A stretch of DNA of 64,000 bases from Shewanella sairae (GTDB lineage: Bacteria > Pseudomonadota > Gammaproteobacteria > Enterobacterales > Shewanellaceae), in NCBI RefSeq assembly GCF_023283535.1, contig NZ_JAKILT010000029.1:1-64000 (forward strand), read 5' to 3'. Position numbers and translations under genes: made by a program. The notes under the pieces were generated by a model. It saw only the letters and a list, made by a program, of their open reading frames with translations. It was not told where the DNA came from and did not search any database. Each line of letters opens with the position of its first letter. Position 1 is the stretch's first letter. Positions 31,707-40,217 of the stretch are shown one piece after another.

Positions 31707-32780
31707 ATGAGCAAGCAACCGCGTACAGAGCCAACCGTGGCGACATCAGTAGAGGCGTCAGCAGATTCATCTGCTAATAAAAGCAGTGCGACTTTATTGG
31801 TTGCCGTACGTGAGTTGCTCAGCCAAAGCCGCCAGCAGTTACAATATGCAGTCAACAGCACTATGGTGCTCACTTACTGGCAAGTCGGTTGCTTGATTGT
31901 TGAAGATGAACAGCAAGGCGAAGCGCGAGCCGAGTATGGCAAGCAGGTGTTACAGCTGTTATCTACCGAATTAACTGCTGAGTTTGGTAAGGGGTTTGAT
32001 GTTCGAAATTTGCGTAATATGCGCATGTTTTATCAAACCTTCCCAATTCGGGACGCACTGCGTACCGAATTGAGCTGGACACATTATCGGGCGTTGCTGC
32101 GTGTCGAGCAGCCAACGGCAAGGCAGTGGTATCTCGAAGAAGCCATAAACCAAGGGTGGTCGGCGCGAGCGTTAGATAGACAAATAGGTGCCTTGTATTA
32201 TGAGCGTTTATTGTCGAGCAAAGACAGAGCGCCCGTAGAGCTAGAAGCGCAGCAAAAAACCTCAGCACTTAGCGTGACAGCCAAAGATTATCTACGCGAC
32301 CCGTATATATTCGACTTCTTAAACTTACCCCTGCAATCGTTAGTAGAAAGCGAGGTCGAACAAGGGCTGATTGATAATCTACAGCACTTCTTACTGGAAC
32401 TAGGTAAAGGCTTTGCGTTTGTTGAACGTCAGCAGCGGATCAGTACCGATGATCAAGATTTCTACCTCGATTTGGTGTTCTACAACTTCAAGCTGAAATG
32501 CTTTTTGCTGGTGGATCTAAAAATTGGCAAGCTCAGTCATCAAGATGTTGGGCAAATGGATACCTATGTGCGGATCTACGACCAATTGAAGAAAGAGCCT
32601 GATGATAATCCGACTATCGGTTTGATTCTGTGCAGCCAAAAAAGTGAAGCGGTAGCCAAGTATTCGGTACTCGCCGATGGTAAGCAGCTGTTTGCTTCCA
32701 AATATCTCGCCTACTTACCCACGGAAGAAGAGCTGCGAATTGAGCTTGAGCGAGAACGTCAACAGTTGTTAGAACAGTAA
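31707..32780 (+). CDS. YhcG/DUF1016 family PDDEXK nuclease-like protein
   Basis: This 357-residue protein has the DUF1016 layout: a helical N-terminal domain (residues about 30-180, with LSWTHYRALLRVEQPTARQWY) and a C-terminal PDDEXK domain with DFYLDLVFYNFKLKCFLLVDLKIGKL (Asp, then DLK) and GQMDTYVRIYD. YhcG proteins are found in many restriction and defence loci. Nuclease activity is inferred from the fold. AAAGGA lies before the ATG. It sits inside the hsd cluster and reads with it, 32 bp ahead of an unknown gene. Confidence 0.9.
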   Translation: MSKQPRTEPTVATSVEASADSSANKSSATLLVAVRELLSQSRQQLQYAVNSTMVLTYWQVGCLIVEDEQQGEARAEYGKQVLQLLSTELTAEFGKGFDVRNLRNMRMFYQTFPIRDALRTELSWTHYRALLRVEQPTARQWYLEEAINQGWSARALDRQIGALYYERLLSSKDRAPVELEAQQKTSALSVTAKDYLRDPYIFDFLNLPLQSLVESEVEQGLIDNLQHFLLELGKGFAFVERQQRISTDDQDFYLDLVFYNFKLKCFLLVDLKIGKLSHQDVGQMDTYVRIYDQLKKEPDDNPTIGLILCSQKSEAVAKYSVLADGKQLFASKYLAYLPTEEELRIELERERQQLLEQ

Positions 32781-32812
32781 GACTGGTTATCGATAACATA
32801 TAAAGGATTAAT

Positions 32813-34042
32813 ATGTTTAAGCCCAATAAAGATGGCAAGTATGTTTTTCCCAATGCGGATTATGCGAGTATTTTCTTGCCGTCGGTGGCTTCAATTGCAA
32901 CTCTCTTAGACCTGCCCAAAAACCTTAGCCAACAAGTCACTTACTTTGAATCCACCTACGATATCGACTCCCAGATAAGCCGCTCTTCAAAAGCCAGTCT
33001 AACTTCGGTCGGGGTAGGCAAGGCGACAGTGAATAAGTTGTTTAAGATGGCTAGTAACCTAGCAGTGCCATTCGAGTCATTGCTGAAACTTGCAAAGTTA
33101 AGAAAAAGCATACGTGCGGATAAGGTGGGATCGAATGCAGGTGATTGGCATGCACTTTTTGAAGGTGCTAGTTTATCGACTATTGATAGTGAGTTTCTGT
33201 GGTTAGCCAGAGGTTTTAATGATCGCGCAAAAGCTGACTACCTTATGGTTAAAACCATTAAAAAAAAGATTAAGGCAGGTGTCATAGATAAAGATGACAG
33301 TAGTGCTATTTGGCAAGAACAGCTTCTAACTTGGCAGCAGCACAGCCTTGTTCCTGTCGAGCAACTAGAGATTTATAGCCACTATGCGAGCGATCTTGGC
33401 GCTATTGAACGAGAACAAACCTCAACTTTTTTTAGTGTATTAGAAGCCGTCGCCCATTTACATTTCGATTTTTATCTAACTGCAGTTGCTTATTATGAAG
33501 TTGGTTTGATTTCATACTATCAGCGTCTCGGTAAGATTAATGATGCAGGCAGTGAAGTCAGCGTATTCACTAGAGTTATAGCTACCTGGACTGGTGAGGG
33601 GCATCAATGTACTTGCTATGGAGCTGTATTGAATGAGCTCAAGCGTCTAGTTTCAAAAGGTGGAGCAGAGGTCGGCTGGCGTAAACTTGCGACATTTATT
33701 TCGATTGATGATTCATCTGACAGTGCTGAAAGCCTTGCTGATAGACAATACAAGCAACTTAAAGGCTGGCGTAATGGTGATAACCTACCTTCATGGGGGC
33801 GATTAGATAAGTTTGTAACATCGGCCTTTCAGTTCCATGGCAATTATGATGTCGATGCAATGCTCGTTTATTTTCGTATCGCAAGAGCGTTGGACATTAA
33901 AGTGAATCGGTGGGCTATGCAATCAAATAACTTGGAAGCCCTCTCCATTTGGAAAAGAGCATTAGCTCGGTATCCTGAGTATTTGAAACATTACCGACAA
34001 AAAATGCCGGATTCAAGCTCAGTTGATGACTTAGCTCGGTAG
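32813..34042 (+). CDS. Unrecognised 409-residue protein in the hsd cluster
   Basis: I do not recognise this family. The protein is soluble, with no signal peptide or membrane segment, mostly predicted helical and Ser/Ala-rich. The N-terminal part (about 45-100) contains the HTH-compatible stretch SVGVGKATVNKLFKMASN. A middle segment has CTCYGAVLNELKRL. The C-terminal half resembles helical repeats. AAAGGATTAAT gives a good SD and start. It follows the DUF1016 gene by 32 bp in the same direction and ends just before two tiny antisense genes. A role as a partner of the nuclease or of the restriction complex is only a guess from position. Confidence 0.7.
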   Translation: MFKPNKDGKYVFPNADYASIFLPSVASIATLLDLPKNLSQQVTYFESTYDIDSQISRSSKASLTSVGVGKATVNKLFKMASNLAVPFESLLKLAKLRKSIRADKVGSNAGDWHALFEGASLSTIDSEFLWLARGFNDRAKADYLMVKTIKKKIKAGVIDKDDSSAIWQEQLLTWQQHSLVPVEQLEIYSHYASDLGAIEREQTSTFFSVLEAVAHLHFDFYLTAVAYYEVGLISYYQRLGKINDAGSEVSVFTRVIATWTGEGHQCTCYGAVLNELKRLVSKGGAEVGWRKLATFISIDDSSDSAESLADRQYKQLKGWRNGDNLPSWGRLDKFVTSAFQFHGNYDVDAMLVYFRIARALDIKVNRWAMQSNNLEALSIWKRALARYPEYLKHYRQKMPDSSSVDDLAR

Positions 34043-34068
34043 CTAAGTCATTTGTTTAATCGTTAAGA

Positions 34069-34188
34069 CTAATCATCGAGCTGCTCTTGCCAATCTTCAG
34101 GTCGTTCATCTTCGCCGCGACTTCCCCAATACTCGTCATTATTAGGGTTAAGTTGGTTAGCATGATTATCATCGTCATGTTTTGACAT
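34069..34188 (-). CDS. 39-residue acidic small protein (NPNNDEYWGSRG type)
   Basis: The sequence starts MSKHDDDNHANQLNP and ends RPEDWQEQLDD. It is very acidic and rich in Asn. An excellent SD (GGAGG) lies inside the end of the preceding small gene, 1 bp after whose stop this ATG begins, so the pair forms a mini-operon. The NPNN-YW-SRG-RP-DW pattern looks conserved rather than random, and I believe similar short proteins occur elsewhere without assigned function. It runs opposite to the surrounding hsd genes. Confidence 0.65.
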   Translation of the reverse strand: MSKHDDDNHANQLNPNNDEYWGSRGEDERPEDWQEQLDD

Positions 34189-34189
34189 G

Positions 34190-34351
34190 TTACTTACCTC
34201 CCTGTTTTTCACTATTGATATTTTTAGCGGCGGCGCTTGAAGCTCTTGATGCCACACTTCCTTTAGGAACCGAACCACCATTTTGCTTAGCCGTTGCACT
34301 TTGAATGCGAGCGGCTGCTTGAGGTGTCATTGGTGTTTTGTTATTACTCAT
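34190..34351 (-). CDS. 53-residue SMP/LEA-like small protein
   Basis: The sequence begins MSNNKTPMTPQAAARIQSAT and contains AKQNGGSVPKGSVASRASS and a KNINSEKQGGK tail. The MTP-AAARIQSA-GG-VPKGS-A-RA pattern resembles the short bacterial proteins related to the plant seed-maturation (SMP) motif. These are small, Ala/Ser/Lys-rich, probably disordered, and of unknown role. GGAGAT precedes the ATG. It is followed directly by the 39-residue gene. Both are antisense to the hsd cluster and interrupt it. Confidence 0.7.
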   Translation of the reverse strand: MSNNKTPMTPQAAARIQSATAKQNGGSVPKGSVASRASSAAAKNINSEKQGGK

Positions 34352-34567
34352 TTTGAATCTCCAATTTGAAAGTTATGTTGGTAGAAGCCTCTGCCAACGC
34401 CGGGAATAATGCCTGAGTAATTTGCTGCTGCAGTGGGGGGGAAATTGTCCAAATTGCAATTATTTGAAAGTTTTTAAAATCCTGAGAGCTGTTTAGCTTT
34501 CTCGGTGTTGAACTGTGTGTAATATTGCTTATCGATAATAAGGAATTGAAGTTAAGGGACTATTCAT

Positions 34568-35425
34568 ATGCTAAAAGCGATTCTGCACGGTAAGGCTGGG
34601 CGCATTGACCACAACGAAGGTGAGTCGGTCAGTTGGTCTAGCTTATTTAAAGCCCGTGAAGATCTGCTTACCTCCACGGTATTTGAGCGTTTTGCTTATT
34701 TGTCTTGCTCCCTGCAGGGCTCCCTGCTTACGCAGTGTTTCAAAAATTACCATGGCGTGATCCCAGATAGCTTTGGTGAGTTTGAAGGGATTACTTATTG
34801 GCCTCGATTTACTCATGAGCATGAGGCTGGCAGTAACGAAGTAGAACCCGACTTAATCATCCACTTTGACCAATGCAATATCATCGTTGAGGTCAAGCCA
34901 CCAGCAGGTGGAGATCAATACTTTGGTCAATGGAAGAAAGAAGTTGAGTCATTTCTGCAATCTGACGGCGACCAAGATAAGCCTTTGTACTTTCTTGCTA
35001 TTGGGCGCATAGGGCAGGCTGATGCTAAGTGCTGGGCAGGGGAGTTGTTACAGTATTTTGATGAGCTAAAAGGTTTGGCTGCTTTGGAGTGGAAGGAAGT
35101 TAGCTCCTATATAATGGGACTCACTTATGTAGGCAATTCTGCGCCTGAGCTATCTATTACCCAACAAGACAGGCGTATTTTATTGGACATATTGGAAGGG
35201 CTAAGCCTTTATGGCTTGCAAACTTCTCCCTTCAAATGGTCGCAGTTTAATCCTTACCCTTTGCCTAAGTTGACTCTAGAGCATCGCTTATTACAGTCTA
35301 TTTCTCTTAACGCTGCGAATATCGCCGTAGCTCCTCCGTCGATGAGTGAGCTACTGGCTAATAAGTTTCAACCTCTCGACTTGCAGTCGATTCAACCTTA
35401 TCTAAAGAACGATATAAAGGATTAG
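34568..35425 (+). CDS. PD-(D/E)XK nuclease-like protein in the hsd cluster
   Basis: This 285-residue protein is not assigned to a named family. Residues 93-112 (EPDLIIHFDQCNIIVEVKPP) fit a PD-(D/E)XK core: Pro94-Asp95, 12 residues, then Glu108-Val-Lys110, preceded by a possible catalytic Glu in the helix near 37-41. The C-terminal 100 residues are helical and unassigned. Only two bases separate it from the next gene, suggesting the two proteins act together. It restarts plus-strand transcription after the antisense pair, with a 216-bp leader. Confidence 0.7.
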   Translation: MLKAILHGKAGRIDHNEGESVSWSSLFKAREDLLTSTVFERFAYLSCSLQGSLLTQCFKNYHGVIPDSFGEFEGITYWPRFTHEHEAGSNEVEPDLIIHFDQCNIIVEVKPPAGGDQYFGQWKKEVESFLQSDGDQDKPLYFLAIGRIGQADAKCWAGELLQYFDELKGLAALEWKEVSSYIMGLTYVGNSAPELSITQQDRRILLDILEGLSLYGLQTSPFKWSQFNPYPLPKLTLEHRLLQSISLNAANIAVAPPSMSELLANKFQPLDLQSIQPYLKNDIKD

Positions 35426-35427
35426 TC

Positions 35428-36063
35428 ATGATTAACGAAATGGATGAACTCTTTTCTCAAGTTCGCACCGCGCACCGTCTACTCGCTGCGTATTATCAAC
35501 GCTTGCTGCCTACCATTGAACAGATTGCACTCGAAGCGGATACAGAGTTTTATTTTTGGAAGCCACAGTGCTTTTCTGCGCCGGGACAAAGTAACTCAAA
35601 TCCGTTTAAAAAGTGGCAGTGGGATCTGCTCCCCGCTGTAGTGACGCGTTATGTTTTCAAGAACGTAAACGAGCTGAAAACAGTGACGAAGGGTGATTAT
35701 ATTCTTGAGTTTATTGTGATCAATGACTCGGGTGTCAACGATGAGCAGTGCAGTGGACAGCCAGATGCTTTAAACCTAAAAGTGGCTGTCGCTGATGCTA
35801 AAAGTGTCTTAAGAGTTGCCATTTATCGAGCGCTTGAAGATGTGGATGCGGGCTTTTATCAGGAGTGGGAAGCTGGACGTTACCCTGATTACAGTGATGG
35901 CGTTGATATTGAAATTGACAATAAATTTGCAAAATATGGCTTTGAAATACCATTAGAGTCGTTAATGACTGAATGCGGTGTCGCTTCAATAAAAGAGACG
36001 ATAGAGCATTATCTAGCTAAGACCAAGCAAGTAGAGTTACCCGCTCATAAAAGTGAGTCCTGA
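35428..36063 (+). CDS. Unrecognised 211-residue protein, partner of the preceding nuclease-like protein
   Basis: No family was recognised. It begins with a helix (MDELFSQVRTAHRLLAAYYQRLLPTIEQIA), then an alpha/beta part rich in aromatic residues (FYFWKPQCFSAPGQ, KKWQWDLLPAVVTRYVF) and an acidic C-terminal half. It has no membrane segment. It is packed 2 bp after the nuclease-like gene and 6 bp before hsdR, so the three are almost certainly one operon. It may be an inhibitor, adaptor or sensor for its neighbours, but nothing in the sequence decides this. Confidence 0.65.
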   Translation: MINEMDELFSQVRTAHRLLAAYYQRLLPTIEQIALEADTEFYFWKPQCFSAPGQSNSNPFKKWQWDLLPAVVTRYVFKNVNELKTVTKGDYILEFIVINDSGVNDEQCSGQPDALNLKVAVADAKSVLRVAIYRALEDVDAGFYQEWEAGRYPDYSDGVDIEIDNKFAKYGFEIPLESLMTECGVASIKETIEHYLAKTKQVELPAHKSES

Positions 36064-36069
36064 AGATAA

Positions 36070-39000
36070 ATGCAAAACGATGAATTTAACAAAGTAGAAG
36101 CCCCTGCAATTGAGCAGTTGGTAAGCCTAGGTTGGCGATATATTCCTGGTAAGGCGCTTTCCCCAGACCATGTAACTCTTGATGGGCATCCGGAGCGAAC
36201 TTATCTACGTGATGTGGTGTTGGTTAAGCGTCTTGAAGCTGCCATAAAGCGGATTAACCCTTGGATAAGTGATGAGAACCTACGTAAGGTCTCACGTGAA
36301 GTCACCCATCCGAGCTTTGCGGGCTTAATGGAATACAATCACGCCTTTTATCAAACCTTGGTGAGCTATCTATCGGTTGAGCAGGACTTAGGTAAGGGAC
36401 GTAAAGGGCAAACGGTAAAGCTGGTGGACTTTGAGCGACCTGAAAACAACGAGTTTGTCTGTACAAACCAGTTCAAGGTTGAAGGCGTTAATCAGAAGAT
36501 TATTCCTGACATTATCTGCTTTGTTAATGGTATCCCGCTTGCTGTGATTGAGTGTAAGTCGCCTTATATCTCAAGCCCTATGAGTGAGGGCATCAATCAG
36601 TTACGTCGTTATGCAAACTTGCGCCACAGTGAAGATGATGAAGGCGCTGAAAAGCTGTTCTGGTATAACCAACTCATGGTGTCGACCTGTCGAGACCAAG
36701 CTAAAGTTGGCACCATCAGCTCAAGCGCGCAGCATTATGGTGATTGGAAGGATGCTTTCCCCTTCTCTGATAAACAAATAGCTGATGAACAGCTCTCGCA
36801 GCAATTATTGCAGAGTAACGTAATAGGTTTACATTCTCGTATTGAGATTGAATTACCTGAAGATGCGCTGTCTAATGCTGTAGATAGTGACCTTGGTTCT
36901 GAAGCAGAACTGCAGCAAGTGGCAGAGCCTTCAGCTAAATATCAACAGCCATTAGCTCAGTACGATAAGCCACCAGCTAGCTATGAAACTCTAACCCATG
37001 TGACTGCGCAGCAGCGATTGCTTGCGGGTATGTTCAGTACGGCTAACTTTCTCGATATTCTGCAAAACTTCATTCTGTTTGAAACTGATGATGGTCGCAT
37101 GATTAAGAAAGTGGCGCGTTATCAGCAATATCGTGCAGTGAATAAGGTCATTGAGCGCCTTAAGAGTGGTACTGATAGAAAAGAGAAGTCTGGTGTTGTT
37201 TGGCACACTCAAGGTAGTGGTAAATCGCTCACGATGGTGATGCTAGCGGTGAAGATGCGCCGTGACCCAGAGCTTAAACAATACAAGTTGGTGTTTATTA
37301 CCGACCGTACTCAGCTTGACGAACAGCTTTCTAATACCTTCCGTGATGCTCAGGGTGAAACCGTCTATAACGCGGGCTCTGTAGCTCAGTTGAAAGAGCT
37401 GCTTAAGAAAGATAGCTCTGATCTTGTTACTGCCATGGTACAGAAGTTCTCCGATTTAGAGAAAGAGACGGAAAAAGAGCAAACAAAGCAAAAAGGCGTT
37501 GCTGCAGGTTTTACCGATCTTAACCCTAGCGACAAGATTATTGTGCTTGCTGATGAAGCGCACCGAACACAATTTGGTGGCTTGGCTATGACCATTAATG
37601 CGGCATTGCCTAATGCGCCAAAGATAGGCTTCACTGGTACGCCATTACTCAAGACCCAGAAGATGGGGCAAGCCTTCGGTGGTTATATCGATGAATACAA
37701 GATTAACCAAGCGGTAGAAGATGGTGCAACGGTTAAACTGTTGTACGAAGGGCGTGAAGTGATCTCTGAAGTTGCAGGGGAGTCACTGGATAAGCTGTTT
37801 GAAGAATACTTTGGTGAATACACTGCAGAAGAGCAGCGTGAAATCAAAAAGAAATATGGTGTAGAACGTGCTGTAAGGGAAGCGCCTGCCCGTATTCGTT
37901 GGGTGTGTATCGATCTGCTTAAGCACTATAGAGAACATATTCGCCCCGATGGTTTTAAAGCCATGATAGTGGTGGGAAGTCGCCATGCGGCAGCCATTTT
38001 TAAGCAGACCTTAGATGAGCTGGGAGCGCCGCCATCTGAAGTGATTATCTCTGGCGACCATAACGATAAAGCTTATATCGCTAAATACACAGATAAGGTT
38101 CATCAGAAGAAAGTTATTAGCAACTTCAAAAAGCCTTTCGGTATCGATAAGCAGGGTACTGAAGAGAAGAATAAGAAGTTTGATAATACCGCCTTTCTTA
38201 TCGTTAAAGACATGCTGCTAACGGGCTTCGATGCGCCGATTGCGCAGGTAATGTATATCGACCGTAAGCTGCAAGACCATACTTTGATGCAAGCCATTGC
38301 CCGTGTGAACCGTACTTACAAAGGTAAAAACTGTGGCTATGTCGTCGATTATTATGGCTTGGCGACTCATCTAACCGAAGCTTTAGATCTGTTTAGTAGT
38401 GAGGATGTTGAGGGAACGATTCAAAGCCTGAAAGATGAGATCCCTAAATTAAAGGCTAAGCATACCCGTGCTATGTCTTTCTTCAAGGACGTAAAGAGCC
38501 GCGATATTGATGAGTGTGTACTGCTTTTAAAAGACGAGGCTGTTCGTGCCCAATTTGATATGGCATTTAAGCAGTTTGCCAAGCAGCTTAATGTGATTTT
38601 ACCTGATGCCGCAGCAGCACCTTTCATCCCAGATATGAAGTTACTGGGTAAAATCCATAACGCATCTAAAACTCTATACCGCGACGCAGGCTTGGATATG
38701 CGTGAAGTTGGTGAGAAAGTTAGGCAGCTGGTGGATGAGCATATTCTGAGTACTGGAGTTGATCCTAAAATCCCACCTGTTGACCTATTGGCTGCTAACT
38801 TCAAAGAGAGCATTAAGCCTACTAAGTCTGATGAGTCTAAGGCATCAGAAATCGAGAGCGCGATTAAGCACCATATTACGATTAACCTTGATGAAGACCC
38901 TGAATACTATCGCTCGTTGAGTTTGCGTCTACGCGATATTATTGAAAAGACCCATGGTAAGTGGGCGCAACAGCTAGAACTGCTTTTTGAGTTTGCAGGC

Positions 39001-39378
39001 GATATCAGTAGTGCCCACCAGCAAGCCGCTCAAGATGTTGGCTTAAGCGAAACAGAGTTTGCGTTCTACGGTATTTTGATGGCTGAAGTGACTCAAGTCA
39101 GTGACGGTGATGTGATTGATGAAGCCGTTCACGATGCTATTAAGGCAATGACACAAACCTTAGTCGCTATGCTGGATGAAGCGACCGATATCATCGACTT
39201 CTTCAATAAGGGCGATGAGGTTAAGCGTATGCAGAAAGAGATTAAACGTGCCGTGTTAGATCAACCTTTCGCCAACCAAGATATCGCAAAAAGTAAGGCA
39301 CTCGTTGGTGTTCTGCAAGACCGCTTTATGGAATTGGCGAAAACCAAGTTCGGAAGTAAAGAGTTCGGGAATAAGTAA
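36070..39378 (+). CDS. hsdR: Type I restriction-modification endonuclease/translocase subunit
   Basis: This is a 1102-residue HsdR. The N-terminal nuclease domain has a PD-(D/E)XK core (IIPDIICF...AVIECK, Glu161-Lys163). The SF2 motor has Walker A WHTQGSGKS (378-386), DEAH (495-498), GFTGTPL, and motif VI QAIARVNRTYKGK. The long C-terminal helical region docks to HsdM/HsdS. It cuts unmethylated DNA after translocation. Length is normal. It sits 4.6 kb after hsdS, with the unknown genes between, and is followed by a YgjP-like gene after 2 bp. Confidence 0.96.
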   Translation: MQNDEFNKVEAPAIEQLVSLGWRYIPGKALSPDHVTLDGHPERTYLRDVVLVKRLEAAIKRINPWISDENLRKVSREVTHPSFAGLMEYNHAFYQTLVSYLSVEQDLGKGRKGQTVKLVDFERPENNEFVCTNQFKVEGVNQKIIPDIICFVNGIPLAVIECKSPYISSPMSEGINQLRRYANLRHSEDDEGAEKLFWYNQLMVSTCRDQAKVGTISSSAQHYGDWKDAFPFSDKQIADEQLSQQLLQSNVIGLHSRIEIELPEDALSNAVDSDLGSEAELQQVAEPSAKYQQPLAQYDKPPASYETLTHVTAQQRLLAGMFSTANFLDILQNFILFETDDGRMIKKVARYQQYRAVNKVIERLKSGTDRKEKSGVVWHTQGSGKSLTMVMLAVKMRRDPELKQYKLVFITDRTQLDEQLSNTFRDAQGETVYNAGSVAQLKELLKKDSSDLVTAMVQKFSDLEKETEKEQTKQKGVAAGFTDLNPSDKIIVLADEAHRTQFGGLAMTINAALPNAPKIGFTGTPLLKTQKMGQAFGGYIDEYKINQAVEDGATVKLLYEGREVISEVAGESLDKLFEEYFGEYTAEEQREIKKKYGVERAVREAPARIRWVCIDLLKHYREHIRPDGFKAMIVVGSRHAAAIFKQTLDELGAPPSEVIISGDHNDKAYIAKYTDKVHQKKVISNFKKPFGIDKQGTEEKNKKFDNTAFLIVKDMLLTGFDAPIAQVMYIDRKLQDHTLMQAIARVNRTYKGKNCGYVVDYYGLATHLTEALDLFSSEDVEGTIQSLKDEIPKLKAKHTRAMSFFKDVKSRDIDECVLLLKDEAVRAQFDMAFKQFAKQLNVILPDAAAAPFIPDMKLLGKIHNASKTLYRDAGLDMREVGEKVRQLVDEHILSTGVDPKIPPVDLLAANFKESIKPTKSDESKASEIESAIKHHITINLDEDPEYYRSLSLRLRDIIEKTHGKWAQQLELLFEFAGDISSAHQQAAQDVGLSETEFAFYGILMAEVTQVSDGDVIDEAVHDAIKAMTQTLVAMLDEATDIIDFFNKGDEVKRMQKEIKRAVLDQPFANQDIAKSKALVGVLQDRFMELAKTKFGSKEFGNK

Positions 39379-39380
39379 CG

Positions 39381-40094
39381 GTGAAGGCAGTGAAACCTGA
39401 GCAAGTTGAAGTTAAAGGACTCTGTGTGGATGTTGTTCGTACCAGCAGAACCAAAACAGCCTCGATTAAAGTCGATGATGGTTTGGTTTCTGTAGTGGTG
39501 CCTAAAGCATTAGATATTGAGCGTATTCAGCAGCTGGTGGCTGACAAGTATCTTTGGATAATCCAAAAGATTGCACTGCATGAAGCTTCAAAGCCTGCCA
39601 GTGATAGAGAGTTTATCTCTGGAGAGGCCTACGCCTATCTAGGGCGTAATTATCGCCTCAAGGTAGTAGCAGGAGCTTATAGCCCCGTAAAGCTTATCCA
39701 AGGGCGCTTGGTGGCTACGCTACCTGATGGCGTTAAGCGTAGTAATTTAGTCCGAGATGCAGTGATCCGTTGGTACAAGCTCAACGCCTTACGCAAGATT
39801 AAAGAGAAGGTGAGGCGCTACTCAAAGGTTATGGGCTTAGAGCCTAAATCTATCGGTATCAAAACATTTAAGAGCCGTTGGGGTAGCTGTAGTCCTAAGG
39901 GGGAACTCGATTTTAATTGGGTTATCGTGATGGCTCCCAATCGTGTTGTGGATTACGTGGTGATCCATGAGCTGTGCCATCTGAAACAGCTCGACCATTC
40001 CCCCAAGTTTTGGAAAGAAGTAGAGCGAGTCATGCCTGATTATGCCGAGCACAAAGAGTGGCTCAAAGTGAACTTAGGGAAGTTGGTTGTTTAG
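39381..40094 (+). CDS. YgjP/WLM-like zinc metallopeptidase
   Basis: This 237-residue protein of the YgjP (DUF45) family has a zinc site HELCHLKQLDHS (HExxH plus downstream His) and the family motif FKSRWGSCSPKGELDFNW. The start is GTG at 39381, only 2 bp after hsdR. Such genes often follow hsdR in type I loci, but whether they process the restriction subunit is not known. There is no signal peptide, so it acts in the cytoplasm. Confidence 0.9.
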   Translation: MKAVKPEQVEVKGLCVDVVRTSRTKTASIKVDDGLVSVVVPKALDIERIQQLVADKYLWIIQKIALHEASKPASDREFISGEAYAYLGRNYRLKVVAGAYSPVKLIQGRLVATLPDGVKRSNLVRDAVIRWYKLNALRKIKEKVRRYSKVMGLEPKSIGIKTFKSRWGSCSPKGELDFNWVIVMAPNRVVDYVVIHELCHLKQLDHSPKFWKEVERVMPDYAEHKEWLKVNLGKLVV

Positions 40095-40217
40095 TTTGTC
40101 ATCGAGTAACTTTATAAAAGGTGACGAGTGCTGTAGACGCATAAAAAATAAAGACTTTTAATTTTTTTTGAAGATATCATTTAAATAATTATAAATGAAG
40201 AATGCTAAGGAAAGCCC

